Shown here piece after piece: positions 9,230-18,490 of a stretch of 64,000 bases of DNA. The notes under the pieces were generated by a model. That model was not told the DNA's origin, did not search any database, and was given only the letters and a program-made list of their open reading frames with translations. Location: positions 30,326 through 94,325 of the forward strand of contig CALAJH010000016.1 in the NCBI GenBank assembly GCA_937922655.1, read 5' to 3'. Numbering within the stretch: position 1 is the stretch's first letter; every line of letters begins with the position of its first letter. Position numbers and translations under genes: made by a program. This DNA is from an uncultured Bacteroidia bacterium. Its GTDB lineage: Bacteria > Bacteroidota > Bacteroidia > J057 > CALAJH01.

Positions 9230-12200
9230 CGATGCTGCCTTTGACGGGGTCGTTTTCTACGTAAAGCGCCGCACCGATTTCTTCGCGCAGGCGTTCGACG
9301 TGCGAAATTAGTCCGACGGTGCAATTTTCGTTTCTTAGGCCGCGCAGCGCTTCAATGACCGTCGAAAGAGAATCGCCGTCGAGGGTGCCGAAACCTTCGT
9401 CCAAAAAGAAAAATTCGCGTCGTCCGCCCGCCGTCATCGTGGTAAGCGCGAGCGCCAAACAGAGCGCCGCCTGAAACGTTTGTCCTCCGGAAAGCGTCTT
9501 TATCGAGCGAATTTTGCCCGAATGCAAATAGTCCCGAATGAATAGTTCCCCCGACTCTTCTTGATAAATGATTTCGTAGCGGTTTTGAGTGAAAAGTCGG
9601 AAGCGTTCGTTGGCCAAGCGGCAAAGTTCGTGCATGTAATAAGCGGCAACGAATTGAACGAAACCGTTGGCGCGAAAGAGCGCCTCCAACTTTTTGAGCC
9701 TGTCTTCGACGAGGGTGGCGGCTTTTTTTTCTTCTTCGAGCTTTCGCTTGACGATGATTTTTTCTTGGAGGTCGTTGAGGGTTTGTTGGAGGGCGCCGAC
9801 TTTTTTTGCGGCGGCGTCGTAGGTTTGGGCGGCGTGGTCGCGGCGTTGTTGGGCGGCGTGCAGGGCGGCGGGGTCGAAAGGAGGTAGGTTTTCGACGGCC
9901 GATTTTGCCGAGAGGTATTTTTCCGCCGCGACGACGGCCGTTTTTTCAAACGCCGCGACTTCGGCCTCGATTTTTGCGACGTCGGGCTTGTCGGAAAGCA
10001 GTCGGCGGATTTCGATTTCGGTTTCGCCGGCTTGGTGCAAAAGGGTTTCGAGTTGCCGTTGGGCGGCTTGATGGGCGGCTAGGGCGGTTTGATGGGCGCT
10101 TTGGGCGGCTTGATGGGCGGCTAGGGCTCCCGCACGGCGCGATTCCGCTTCTTGCACCGCTTTTTGCGCTTTTTCGTACGCCGCTTCGGCACTTTTGCGT
10201 TTACCGTCGATTTCGTCGGCACGGATGGCAAGCGCCTCGGGCGTTTGATTTTTCCATTGTTCAAATTCCGCGTCGCTCACTTTGGCACGGTTCGCCTCGT
10301 ACCGGCCCATTGCTTTGGCTTTGTTTGCGTCAAGGTCGGCCAACCTCGCTTTGGCTTTTTCCAACGTCGTGTTTAAAGTGCGAAGTTCTTGTTCGTAGGT
10401 TTCCGATTCGGCTTCGGCTTGTTTGATTTCCGTTTCTATGCGTCGAATTTTTTCTTTTTCTTCTTGAATTTGGGCGGGGGTGAACGGCGCTTGCGACAGG
10501 CTTTGTCGGATTTTTTCGAGCGCTTCGGTCTTTTGCGCCAACGCGGTTTTTTTTTCGTTGTACTCCCGGAGGCCGGACCCGCGTTCGATTTCGGCCTTGT
10601 GAACGCTCATTTGCAATTTTTGGACGGTGTTTTGGGCTTGTCCGAGTTCGTCCAAACGTTTTTTTACGGCTGCGATTTCGGGTTCGTGGGAGGGGGCAAG
10701 CGGTTGGGGGTGGTGCGTCGAGCCGCACAAAGGACAGGGTTGGTCTTCGTGCAAGAGTTCGCGAAAGGCGCCCAAGCCGCTCTTTTTTTCCAGAAGGTGT
10801 AATTTTTCGCGTTCCGTGGCGACGACGACTTCCAATGCCTCGTTGGGAGGGACGGCGCCGTCGTAGTTGTCGCCGACGACACGGCGAATTTCGTCGTCGA
10901 GCGTTTTTTGGGATGTTTGCAAGGCTTGCTCGGCGGCGGCGAGTTGTTTTTCCGCGGCCGCAAGGAGGGTTAGCGCGTCGTTGTGGGCCTGTTCTGCCGC
11001 CGACGCCTCCTTGTAATGGCTTTCCCATTCGTAAACGGTTTGTGCGTTGGGCAGCGAGGCTTTAAGGTCTTTAAGGCGTTGAAGGATTTGGGTACGCCGG
11101 GTTTCGACGGATTGGTGTTTTTTTAAGACGTCTTCGACGTACAGCCTGCCTTTTTCAATGGATTCGTCGCATTTTTGGATTTCGGCCAAGGCGAGAAGGG
11201 CGTTGGCGGCGTCGCGGAGGGCGGCGACAAGGCGCAGGTCTTCGTCGCGTCTGCGGTGGTCGGGCAAAAGGGTTTCGAGCGTGGCGCGGGCTTGTTCGAA
11301 GGCGTGGTTTTGCCGTGTGAGTTCGGCGTTGGCGGCGGACAACCGGGATTGGGCGGCGTCGTGTTCTTTTTTGCGCACGTCGGCGATTTCGACGGGACCT
11401 TTGAATGTTTCAACCGCCGTTCGGTAGCGGTTGAGTTCGTATTTTTTCTTTTCGATTTCGGGACGTTGTTTTTCGATGCGCTCGCGCTCGGCGGCGGCGG
11501 TTTCGAGCCGTAGGTAAAGTTCGCGCACCGCATTCAAAGCTTGCACTTCGTTGTGAGCGGCGTCGAGAACGAGTCGGGCGGCGGATTGTTCTTGGACGGC
11601 GGTTTCAAGTTCGGTTTGGGTTTCGGCGATTTTTTCCTCGCCGACGGCCTCGTATTCGCGCAGACTTCCGTTTAACGTACCGAGGTGCGTTTTGTTTTCG
11701 ACGACCAAGGTTTTAAGGGGTTCGGCAAGGTCGTAACGTTCGAGGGAAAAAAGGTCTTTCATCATTTCGGTGCGGTCTTTGCCCCCCAAATCGATGAAGT
11801 CCCGAAATTTACCTTGTGGAATGACGACGGCGCGAAGAAAATGGTCTTGGTCGAGGCCGATGACGCTTTGGGCGTCGATGTTTTTGGGGACCCATGCATG
11901 GTTTTCCCAAACGTAACGTCCGTATTCGAACGTTCCGAGGGCGGCGGGGTCTTTTTTCTTACGTTTGATTTCCGCGGAAAAGCGATAGTCTTTGTCTTTG
12001 ACCCGAAATTCAAAAACGACCTTGAGTTCGTCGGAGTCGAGGTTCATCATGTTTGGGCCGCGTTCTTTTGTGAGGAGTCGGGGAGAATCCTTATAGAGGG
12101 CCAAAAGCATGGCTTCGACAATGGTCGATTTTCCCGAGCCTACGGGACCAAAGATGCCAAAAAGCCCGGCCTTTGTCAGCGGTGCAAAATCGATGACCGT

Positions 12201-12251
12201 TTCTTGGCGATAGGAATAAATTCCTTTAAGGGTCAAACGAACGGGAAGCAT
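9213..12251 (-). CDS. sbcC: SbcC/Rad50-like AAA exonuclease subunit
   Basis: MLPVRLTLKGIYSYRQETVIDFAPL..GLFGIFGPVGSGKST Walker A, CPLCGSTHHP zinc hook, long coiled coils, C-terminal LSGGQTFQAALCLALAL..FFLDEGFGTLD. Confidence 0.92.
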   Translation of the reverse strand: MLPVRLTLKGIYSYRQETVIDFAPLTKAGLFGIFGPVGSGKSTIVEAMLLALYKDSPRLLTKERGPNMMNLDSDELKVVFEFRVKDKDYRFSAEIKRKKKDPAALGTFEYGRYVWENHAWVPKNIDAQSVIGLDQDHFLRAVVIPQGKFRDFIDLGGKDRTEMMKDLFSLERYDLAEPLKTLVVENKTHLGTLNGSLREYEAVGEEKIAETQTELETAVQEQSAARLVLDAAHNEVQALNAVRELYLRLETAAAERERIEKQRPEIEKKKYELNRYRTAVETFKGPVEIADVRKKEHDAAQSRLSAANAELTRQNHAFEQARATLETLLPDHRRRDEDLRLVAALRDAANALLALAEIQKCDESIEKGRLYVEDVLKKHQSVETRRTQILQRLKDLKASLPNAQTVYEWESHYKEASAAEQAHNDALTLLAAAEKQLAAAEQALQTSQKTLDDEIRRVVGDNYDGAVPPNEALEVVVATEREKLHLLEKKSGLGAFRELLHEDQPCPLCGSTHHPQPLAPSHEPEIAAVKKRLDELGQAQNTVQKLQMSVHKAEIERGSGLREYNEKKTALAQKTEALEKIRQSLSQAPFTPAQIQEEKEKIRRIETEIKQAEAESETYEQELRTLNTTLEKAKARLADLDANKAKAMGRYEANRAKVSDAEFEQWKNQTPEALAIRADEIDGKRKSAEAAYEKAQKAVQEAESRRAGALAAHQAAQSAHQTALAAHQAAQRQLETLLHQAGETEIEIRRLLSDKPDVAKIEAEVAAFEKTAVVAAEKYLSAKSAVENLPPFDPAALHAAQQRRDHAAQTYDAAAKKVGALQQTLNDLQEKIIVKRKLEEEKKAATLVEDRLKKLEALFRANGFVQFVAAYYMHELCRLANERFRLFTQNRYEIIYQEESGELFIRDYLHSGKIRSIKTLSGGQTFQAALCLALALTTMTAGGRREFFFLDEGFGTLDGDSLSTVIEALRGLRNENCTVGLISHVERLREEIGAALYVENDPVKGSIVTMKA

Positions 12252-12255
12252 GGTT

Positions 12256-12951
12256 TTATTTTCCGCCCGCTTGTACGAGCAGATTTTTGGTTTGTTGGCA
12301 ATACTGAGTGGTTACGCAACCGACGCGGGCAAGGGGCGTTTTTCCCTGTGCGTCGAGGGCGTTGACGGCCGCGCCTTTGGACAAAAGAAATTTTATCGCC
12401 TCGACGTCCTCCATTTGCGCGGCCAGATGAAGCGGGGTGCCGCCTTCGGCGTCGACGGCGTTGATTTTGGCGCCGAATTGCAAGAGTAGCCGAGCCTCTT
12501 CGAGATGTTTGTTGTATATCGCGCAGTGCAGCGGGGTTTTGCCGGCGTATTTGCCGTCGGCGGCGGGGGCGTTGACGTCGGCTCCCGCGGTCAAAAGCTT
12601 TTTCAGGCCCGTGTCGTCGCCGTTTTCGATAAGTTCGAAGATGTTTGCGGTCGGCAAACCGTCTTCGGGCGCCGTACGCGTTTCGTAGCCCTCGAACGTG
12701 ATAAAAATGATGTTTTGCCCCATTTCCAACTGCTCCTGATGTTTCCACACCTTGCCGTCGGGAGTGCGGGCCTCCATCCAGTGGGCGCCGACCTTGGAAA
12801 CGACTTTTTGACTTTCATTCGCTTTTAGCGTTGCCACCGAGTCTCCGTCTATTTTTAGTATACAGTCGGCATCGGCTTTTATCGTTACGTAGGCTTTGGG
12901 TTGGGCCCAAGTCGCCGTGGGCAAAACGGCGAAAATTATCCATTTCCACAT
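12256..12951 (-). CDS. Secreted ankyrin-repeat protein
   Basis: Signal peptide MWKWIIFAVLPTATWAQ; ankyrin repeats KTPLHCAIYNKHLEEARLLLQFGAKINAVDAEGGTPLHLAAQ. Confidence 0.8.
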   Translation of the reverse strand: MWKWIIFAVLPTATWAQPKAYVTIKADADCILKIDGDSVATLKANESQKVVSKVGAHWMEARTPDGKVWKHQEQLEMGQNIIFITFEGYETRTAPEDGLPTANIFELIENGDDTGLKKLLTAGADVNAPAADGKYAGKTPLHCAIYNKHLEEARLLLQFGAKINAVDAEGGTPLHLAAQMEDVEAIKFLLSKGAAVNALDAQGKTPLARVGCVTTQYCQQTKNLLVQAGGK

Positions 12952-13377
12952 CGCTAACAAAATTAAATGCGAAATTAAGAATTTTTAGGCAAAATTTCGC
13001 CTTCAATGCACCGTTTGTCCGGCTTTGGGGTAAAATTCTTTGTTCAAAAACACGCCGACAAACCCCGAACCCGACAGGAAATTCCGCGTTGCGAAAAAAG
13101 TCGGATTAAAACAAAAGTTAATCTTTCGCATTTAGACAAAAACGTATGGAACGGTCAGAGTACGGCGTTGGCGAATTCAAGGCTGTTCATGCCAAGAAAA
13201 ATCGGTGCGGATTGGAACGATTAGGATATTGAGGTATCGTTTTCACCGTTTCGGGTTTAACGACGCCGATGTATGTTCCGCTAATTTTAACTTTTGGCAT
13301 GGGTGCGGAAACAAAGGCGGTAAGCGGTTTGCGTTGTTTTTTATAATTTGCCAATCCAAATATCTCCCGTTTCAACC

Positions 13378-14895
13378 ATGCCGAATTCGACGCGAATAAT
13401 CATTATAATATTGACAACGGCGTTTGTTGCGTACCCGCTTTGCGCCCAAATGGACTCATTGGAAAAGGTTGTTGCTTTTTCGGCGGTGGATACGTCGAAG
13501 GCGCGAAGCCTGTGTCGGCTGTGCGGCCTCAAAAGCGAAAGCGGGCTTTACGACGAGGCGTTGAAAATCGGGAACGAGGGTTTGCGGCTGTCGCGTATTT
13601 TGAGGGACGACCGGGCGACGGCGGAATGTCACAATCGCCTCGGCAACGTCCATGAAAGTCAGGGAAACTACGCCCAAGCCCTTGAACACTACCAAAACGC
13701 TTTGACCCTGCGACAACAACTTCACGACCGCAAAGGCGTCGCCACGGGCTACAACAATCTCGGCGTAGTTTACGACAAACAAGGCGATTACGCCCGGGCG
13801 GCGGAATATTACCTCAAAGCCCTAAAAATTGCCGAAAGCCTCGACGACGCCGGAGCCATCGGCTACGGTTACAACAATCTTGGCCTCCTCTACCGCCAAC
13901 AGGGCGATTATCTACGGGCCGTCGAATGTTTTTCAAAAAGTTTGACGACGCTCGAGCGTGCCGGCGACTGGCAGGGCGTGGCTTACGGCTACAACAACCT
14001 TGGCGCGACCTACGAAGTGCAGGGCGACTATCTCCAAGCCGCCGAACATTTCCAAAAAAGTCTGTCGCTTTGCGAACAAATCGCCGACTCCCACGGCGTG
14101 GCCTATTCAAGATTCAATTTGGCGTTGATCTATCAACATTTGTCCCAACCCGAACGCGCCGAGGAATACTACCTCAAAAGTTTGGAAATATTCGAGCGCG
14201 GAGGCGACAAGGACGGAGTGGCTTCGGTGTGGGGCGGTTTGGCCGAAGTCCACCTTGCCGCAGGACGCATCGTTTCGGCACGCCGCTACGCCCAAAAAGG
14301 CCTTGAACTTGCACGGCAAGTCGGCAATATGCAAACCCTGCGCGACAACGCCCTCACCCTCGCCAAAACCGACTCCGCCGCCGGAGACTTTCGCGCCGCC
14401 CTCGAACACTACAAACTTTTCCATGCTTTCTCCGATTCCATGCGCAACGACGAACAAACCAAAAACATCGCCCGACTCGAATCCCGATTTCAATTTGAAA
14501 AAGAACTCGAAGAGAAAAAGCGTCAAGAAGAGGTCGCCGCCAAAGCCGAAGCCGAAAAAAAAGAACGTATTTACATGTTTCAATCCCTTGGCATTTTTGC
14601 GTTCTTGGCGCTCATGATTTTTTCGCTCTTCTTTTTGGGACGGCTCAATTTGCCGCGGTGGACGATAAAAGGTTTGCTTTACATTTCGCTGATGATGACC
14701 ATCGAATTTGCCATGATGCTCTTCGACCCACTCAACGAAAAATACTCCGAGGGTTTGCCCGTCTACAAAATGGGGTTCAATACGGCGTTGGCTTTGGCCA
14801 TTGGGCCGATGCACCATCTGGCCGAAAAAACATTGACCACCCGGCTGATGAAAACCGCCGCCGAACGCGGCATCGAAAAATTTCCCGCCGGATAA
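13378..14895 (+). CDS. TPR-repeat protein with C-terminal membrane segments
   Basis: Signal-like N-terminus, at least five TPRs (GYNNLGVVYDKQGDYARAAEYYLKAL), hydrophobic C-terminal helices; no histidine kinase domain. Confidence 0.8.
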   Translation: MPNSTRIIIIILTTAFVAYPLCAQMDSLEKVVAFSAVDTSKARSLCRLCGLKSESGLYDEALKIGNEGLRLSRILRDDRATAECHNRLGNVHESQGNYAQALEHYQNALTLRQQLHDRKGVATGYNNLGVVYDKQGDYARAAEYYLKALKIAESLDDAGAIGYGYNNLGLLYRQQGDYLRAVECFSKSLTTLERAGDWQGVAYGYNNLGATYEVQGDYLQAAEHFQKSLSLCEQIADSHGVAYSRFNLALIYQHLSQPERAEEYYLKSLEIFERGGDKDGVASVWGGLAEVHLAAGRIVSARRYAQKGLELARQVGNMQTLRDNALTLAKTDSAAGDFRAALEHYKLFHAFSDSMRNDEQTKNIARLESRFQFEKELEEKKRQEEVAAKAEAEKKERIYMFQSLGIFAFLALMIFSLFFLGRLNLPRWTIKGLLYISLMMTIEFAMMLFDPLNEKYSEGLPVYKMGFNTALALAIGPMHHLAEKTLTTRLMKTAAERGIEKFPAG

Positions 14896-15010
14896 ACAAA
14901 ATTTTTCCGACGACGTCTCAACAAAACGACGCCGTAGCCGCTTGCGTAACGCATTTTCTTCTCGCAACGCATTCCCTAAAAACGTGGACTCGCGCCAAAC
15001 GATGCCGGCA

Positions 15011-15124
15011 GCCCCAAACCGATAACGACGACGATAACAATCGCTCCTCGGGGTAAAATTGTTTACCAATAACCAACCGTTTTCCTTAATCGACGCCGAT
15101 TTTATCGTTATTTGTTTGACACCG
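15011..15124. repeat. Inverted-repeat pair related to the 7778-7855 element (copy 2)
   Basis: CCAAACCGATAACGA (left) versus TCGTTATTTGTTTGACACCG (right); same CG/AA mismatch between arms as copy 1. Confidence 0.45.
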
Positions 15125-15271
15125 AAAAAAACATGGTCTTGTGTTTTGTTTTTTTACTAAATTTGAAGCTTCGCAGGCCCGGTATGACTATGATGCGGAC
15201 TTCTTAATTCAAATCTATACTTTTAAGCCTGTGAAATTTTTTACGATTGTCGTTAACGCCAACCACCGTTT

Positions 15272-17128
15272 ATGAACGAAATAACCTACGAACAATTCAA
15301 AGAAGCGTGGCTCGAAGACGTAAAAAAAGACGCGTCCTCGAACGTCGAACTGGGATTGCGTTTTGCGCACAAACTCGTTTGCGACTGGCTCGACGTCGAC
15401 CCCGATTCGGGCGACGTAATCATGACCGACGGCAGCGGCGACGGCGGCATCGACGCCGCCATCCTTCAACGCTATGCGGAAATCGGCGAAACGGAAAGCG
15501 AAGACGTCTGGTATTTGGTGCAATCCAAATACGGAAGCTCGTTCGCCGGGTCCTCGACCGTTTACGACGAAGGCGTCAAACTCATAGAAACGCTCACCAA
15601 CCCCAACGTCAAACTCAACGAAAACGCGGCCCAAGTCGTCGAACGCATCCAATTTTTTCTAAAAAAACGCGGTCCCAAAGACAAATTGTGTTTTGTGATT
15701 GCCACCGTGGACGATATCGGCGACGAAGAAAAAGAAGCCCTTGAAAACGTCAAAATCATTGGCAAAGCCAAAATCGGCTCGTTTTTCGAGGTGGCCGGCG
15801 TTTCTATCAACACCGTCTACAACCGCCTCCAAGAGCTCAACGTCGTCGCCCACAAGAAAACCTTTGTTTTGGACATCAACGCTTATGGGAGCGACGAACT
15901 CATTTTCGGAGCCGTTGGCTTGTTGGAGTTGTATCGTTTTCTTAAACATTATAAAAACGTTACCAACGACCTCAATCTTCTTTATGAAAAAAACGTCCGC
16001 CAATATCTTGGGTTGAAAAAAGTGGCCAAAGGTATCAGAGACACGCTGCTCAAAGAGCCGGAACGTTTCGGCCTTTACAACAACGGTATCACGATAGTCG
16101 TCGAAGAATGCGAAAAAGTGGAAAACGGTTGGAAACTTACCGCACCTTACATCGTCAACGGCTGTCAAACGACGCGAACGATTTACGACGTGCTTTCGAC
16201 GATACTCGAATCGGGCGGCACGAGCAAAAACGAAGATTTTTCTAATTGGCAAGAACGACTGCAAAAAGGATTCGTGGTTATAAAAATTGTCAAGGTTGGC
16301 CCCGGCGGCGAAGAATTGTTGGAAAAAACCACCCGGTTCACCAACAGCCAAAACGCCGTCAGCGAAAAAGACTTCATTTCCTTGAGCAACGATTTTCGCC
16401 GTTTTAAGGAGGAGATGCAGAAAAAATACGGTATATTTTTGGAAATTCAGCGCGGAGCCAAGGCCGCGCAAGAAGCCCGTCAAAAGAGTTATCCTTATAT
16501 CCACCCTTATTACCACGAGTTTGCCAACGCCTTCGACCTGATAAAAACCTACAGCGCGGGTTGGTTGTCCATGCCCGGCCCCGCCTTTGCCCATACCCCG
16601 CCTTTTTCGCCCGGCGGTTCGGTATTTAAGAGACTTACCGAGCCGGGGTCGGATTTCGGCGTCGACGACCTCTATGCCGCTTATCGAATTATGAAATACG
16701 CCATGGAAAATCATTTCGGCAGGCAAAAAGCCGGCGGACGCGGAAGCACCCGTTTCCTTTTTGTGTTCGTTGTCATCGAACTTTTTAAGGAGGTAATGCG
16801 ACGCTCGGGAATGAAAACGGAAAACAAGGCAATCACCCAAGCAATGATTAAACTTCTCAAAGACGAGGAGTTGACCCATCATTTTTTTCGCTTTTGTGCC
16901 GAACTCATCGACCAATACACCACCAAAAGCGACAGCGAAATGGACAACTCTTTGTTCAGCGAGCCGCGCTATCTCGAACACGGCGACCTCAACTCTTATC
17001 TCAAGTCCGAATCTTTGGGCAGAGACCGCGATTACACTCCGGGGCTTTTCAATCTCATCGCCGCATTTAAAACCCAACTTTCGCTGACCGGTTTGTTAAA
17101 CCAAATGAAAATGCATTTGTTGTCCTAA
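15272..17128 (+). CDS. AIPR-family (abortive infection phage resistance) protein with N-terminal Mrr-like nuclease motif
   Basis: NVRQYLGLKKVAKGIRDTLLKEPERFGLYNNGITIVV...PYIVNGCQTTRTIYDVL is AIPR-like; N-terminus has GDGGIDAAIL...WYLVQSKYG resembling PD-(D/E)XK. Confidence 0.8.
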   Translation: MNEITYEQFKEAWLEDVKKDASSNVELGLRFAHKLVCDWLDVDPDSGDVIMTDGSGDGGIDAAILQRYAEIGETESEDVWYLVQSKYGSSFAGSSTVYDEGVKLIETLTNPNVKLNENAAQVVERIQFFLKKRGPKDKLCFVIATVDDIGDEEKEALENVKIIGKAKIGSFFEVAGVSINTVYNRLQELNVVAHKKTFVLDINAYGSDELIFGAVGLLELYRFLKHYKNVTNDLNLLYEKNVRQYLGLKKVAKGIRDTLLKEPERFGLYNNGITIVVEECEKVENGWKLTAPYIVNGCQTTRTIYDVLSTILESGGTSKNEDFSNWQERLQKGFVVIKIVKVGPGGEELLEKTTRFTNSQNAVSEKDFISLSNDFRRFKEEMQKKYGIFLEIQRGAKAAQEARQKSYPYIHPYYHEFANAFDLIKTYSAGWLSMPGPAFAHTPPFSPGGSVFKRLTEPGSDFGVDDLYAAYRIMKYAMENHFGRQKAGGRGSTRFLFVFVVIELFKEVMRRSGMKTENKAITQAMIKLLKDEELTHHFFRFCAELIDQYTTKSDSEMDNSLFSEPRYLEHGDLNSYLKSESLGRDRDYTPGLFNLIAAFKTQLSLTGLLNQMKMHLLS

Positions 17129-17281
17129 GCCAATTCCACTCCCCAAAAATAATCGTGCGTAACGTGCAAAGCTCTGCCCGTTTGCGGTCGGCTTGCGTTT
17201 GAGCATTGGGCTTCGGCGGCGGAAAAAACAATTATTTTTTAAAAAAGTTTGAAATTTATTTTTGGATTGTCGAATAAAAAG

Positions 17282-17289
17282 TATATTTG
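17282..17289 (+). promoter_or_regulatory. Putative -7 box TATATTTG with TTTGG about 21 nt upstream
   Basis: tttggattgtcgaataaaaagtatatttgccgcc. Confidence 0.6.
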
Positions 17290-17318
17290 CCGCCGGTAAT
17301 ACGCCTATAACAACGACG

Positions 17319-18446
17319 ATGAAAGTAGAACAGTTGGTTTGGGAAGAGGGCTGGAAGCATGTGGCGGGTGAAGAGTTGGGTTCGGACGCGGATTTGGTAC
17401 TGCTTTTCGCACAGCGGGAACTGCTCGAAGACCCCAAATATTACGAAGACCTGCGCGGGCGCTACCCCTCCGCCCACATCGCGTCAATTTCGACTTCGGG
17501 CGAAATCGCGTTGACCGAAGTGAACGTGGGTACGCTCACGGTTACGGCCATCAAATTTGCGGCTACGCCCATCCAAACGGCGGACGTGGTCTTTTCCGAT
17601 TACCCCAACAGCTTTGAGGCGGGCAAGGCGCTGGCGGCAAAAATTCCTCACGAGGGCTTACGCCATGTTTGTATTTTTTCCGACGGCCAGCACGTCAACG
17701 GTTCCGAACTTATCAAAGGCATCAACGAGGCGATAGGTCGGCAGGTGTCGGCTTCGGGCGGCTTGGCCGGCGACGGCGCCCAATTCACGCGTACGCTTGT
17801 GGGCCTCAACGCGCCGCCCGACGAAGGCAAAATCGTCATCATCGGCTTTTACGGCGACAAAATCAAGGTCGGCTACGGTTCCAAAGGCGGCTGGGAACCC
17901 TTCGGACCCGTACGTAAAATCACCAAGGCCGAAGCCAACGTCCTTTACGAATTGGACGGCAAGCCCGCCCTCGACCTTTATAAAACCTACCTCGGCGAAA
18001 AAGCCGCCGAACTGCCCGCCTCCGCCCTGCTTTTCCCCATCCTCATCAACACCAATGGCGTTACCCTCGTGCGAACGGTCTTGAACGTCGACCCCGAAGC
18101 CAATTCGATTACTTTCGCGGGCGATATGCCCGTCGGCTCGACGGCCCAGCTCATGAAAACCAACTACAACGACCTCGTCGAGGCCGCAGGCGAAGCCGCA
18201 CAAGAAGCCAAAGCCCAACTCGGCGGCGACGAACCCCGGTTTGCGCTTTTGGTCAGTTGCGTCGGACGGCGTTTGGTACTCAACCAACGCGTGGACGAGG
18301 AAGTCGAAGAGGTACGCAACATTTTTGGGGACAACACCGTCATGGCCGGTTTTTATTCCTACGGCGAACTTGCGCCCGGTACGGCCATGGCCCCGTGCGA
18401 ACTCCACAACCAAACCATGACCATCACCGCCTTTTCCGAAAATTAA
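17319..18446 (+). CDS. FIST N/C domain sensory protein
   Basis: YPSAHIASISTSGEIALTEVN...ASGGLAGDGAQFTRTLVG...GGWEPFGPVRKITKAEANVLYELDGKPALDLYKTYLGEKA...VGRRLVLNQRVDEEVEEVRNIFGDNTVMAGFYSYGELAP. Confidence 0.9.
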   Translation: MKVEQLVWEEGWKHVAGEELGSDADLVLLFAQRELLEDPKYYEDLRGRYPSAHIASISTSGEIALTEVNVGTLTVTAIKFAATPIQTADVVFSDYPNSFEAGKALAAKIPHEGLRHVCIFSDGQHVNGSELIKGINEAIGRQVSASGGLAGDGAQFTRTLVGLNAPPDEGKIVIIGFYGDKIKVGYGSKGGWEPFGPVRKITKAEANVLYELDGKPALDLYKTYLGEKAAELPASALLFPILINTNGVTLVRTVLNVDPEANSITFAGDMPVGSTAQLMKTNYNDLVEAAGEAAQEAKAQLGGDEPRFALLVSCVGRRLVLNQRVDEEVEEVRNIFGDNTVMAGFYSYGELAPGTAMAPCELHNQTMTITAFSEN

Positions 18447-18462
18447 CCCTTTCAACCCGGTT

Positions 18463-18488
18463 GCGCCGCCGCCGACGGGCGGCGTTTT
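18463..18488 (+). terminator. GC-rich hairpin plus T-run after the FIST gene
   Basis: CGCCGCC-gccgacg-GGCGGCG followed by TTTT. Confidence 0.55.
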
Positions 18489-18490
18489 GC

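Noticed and set aside
14107-15069. 320-aa minus-strand ORF
   Set aside because: Mostly antisense to the TPR gene; no domain.
15659-17077. 472-aa minus-strand ORF
   Set aside because: Fully antisense to the AIPR gene; low-complexity, no recognisable domain; product of codon bias.
17140-17245. Distant AAAAATAAT/ATTATTTTT pair before the FIST gene
   Set aside because: Short AT-only arms with a loop of about 70 nt; likely chance.
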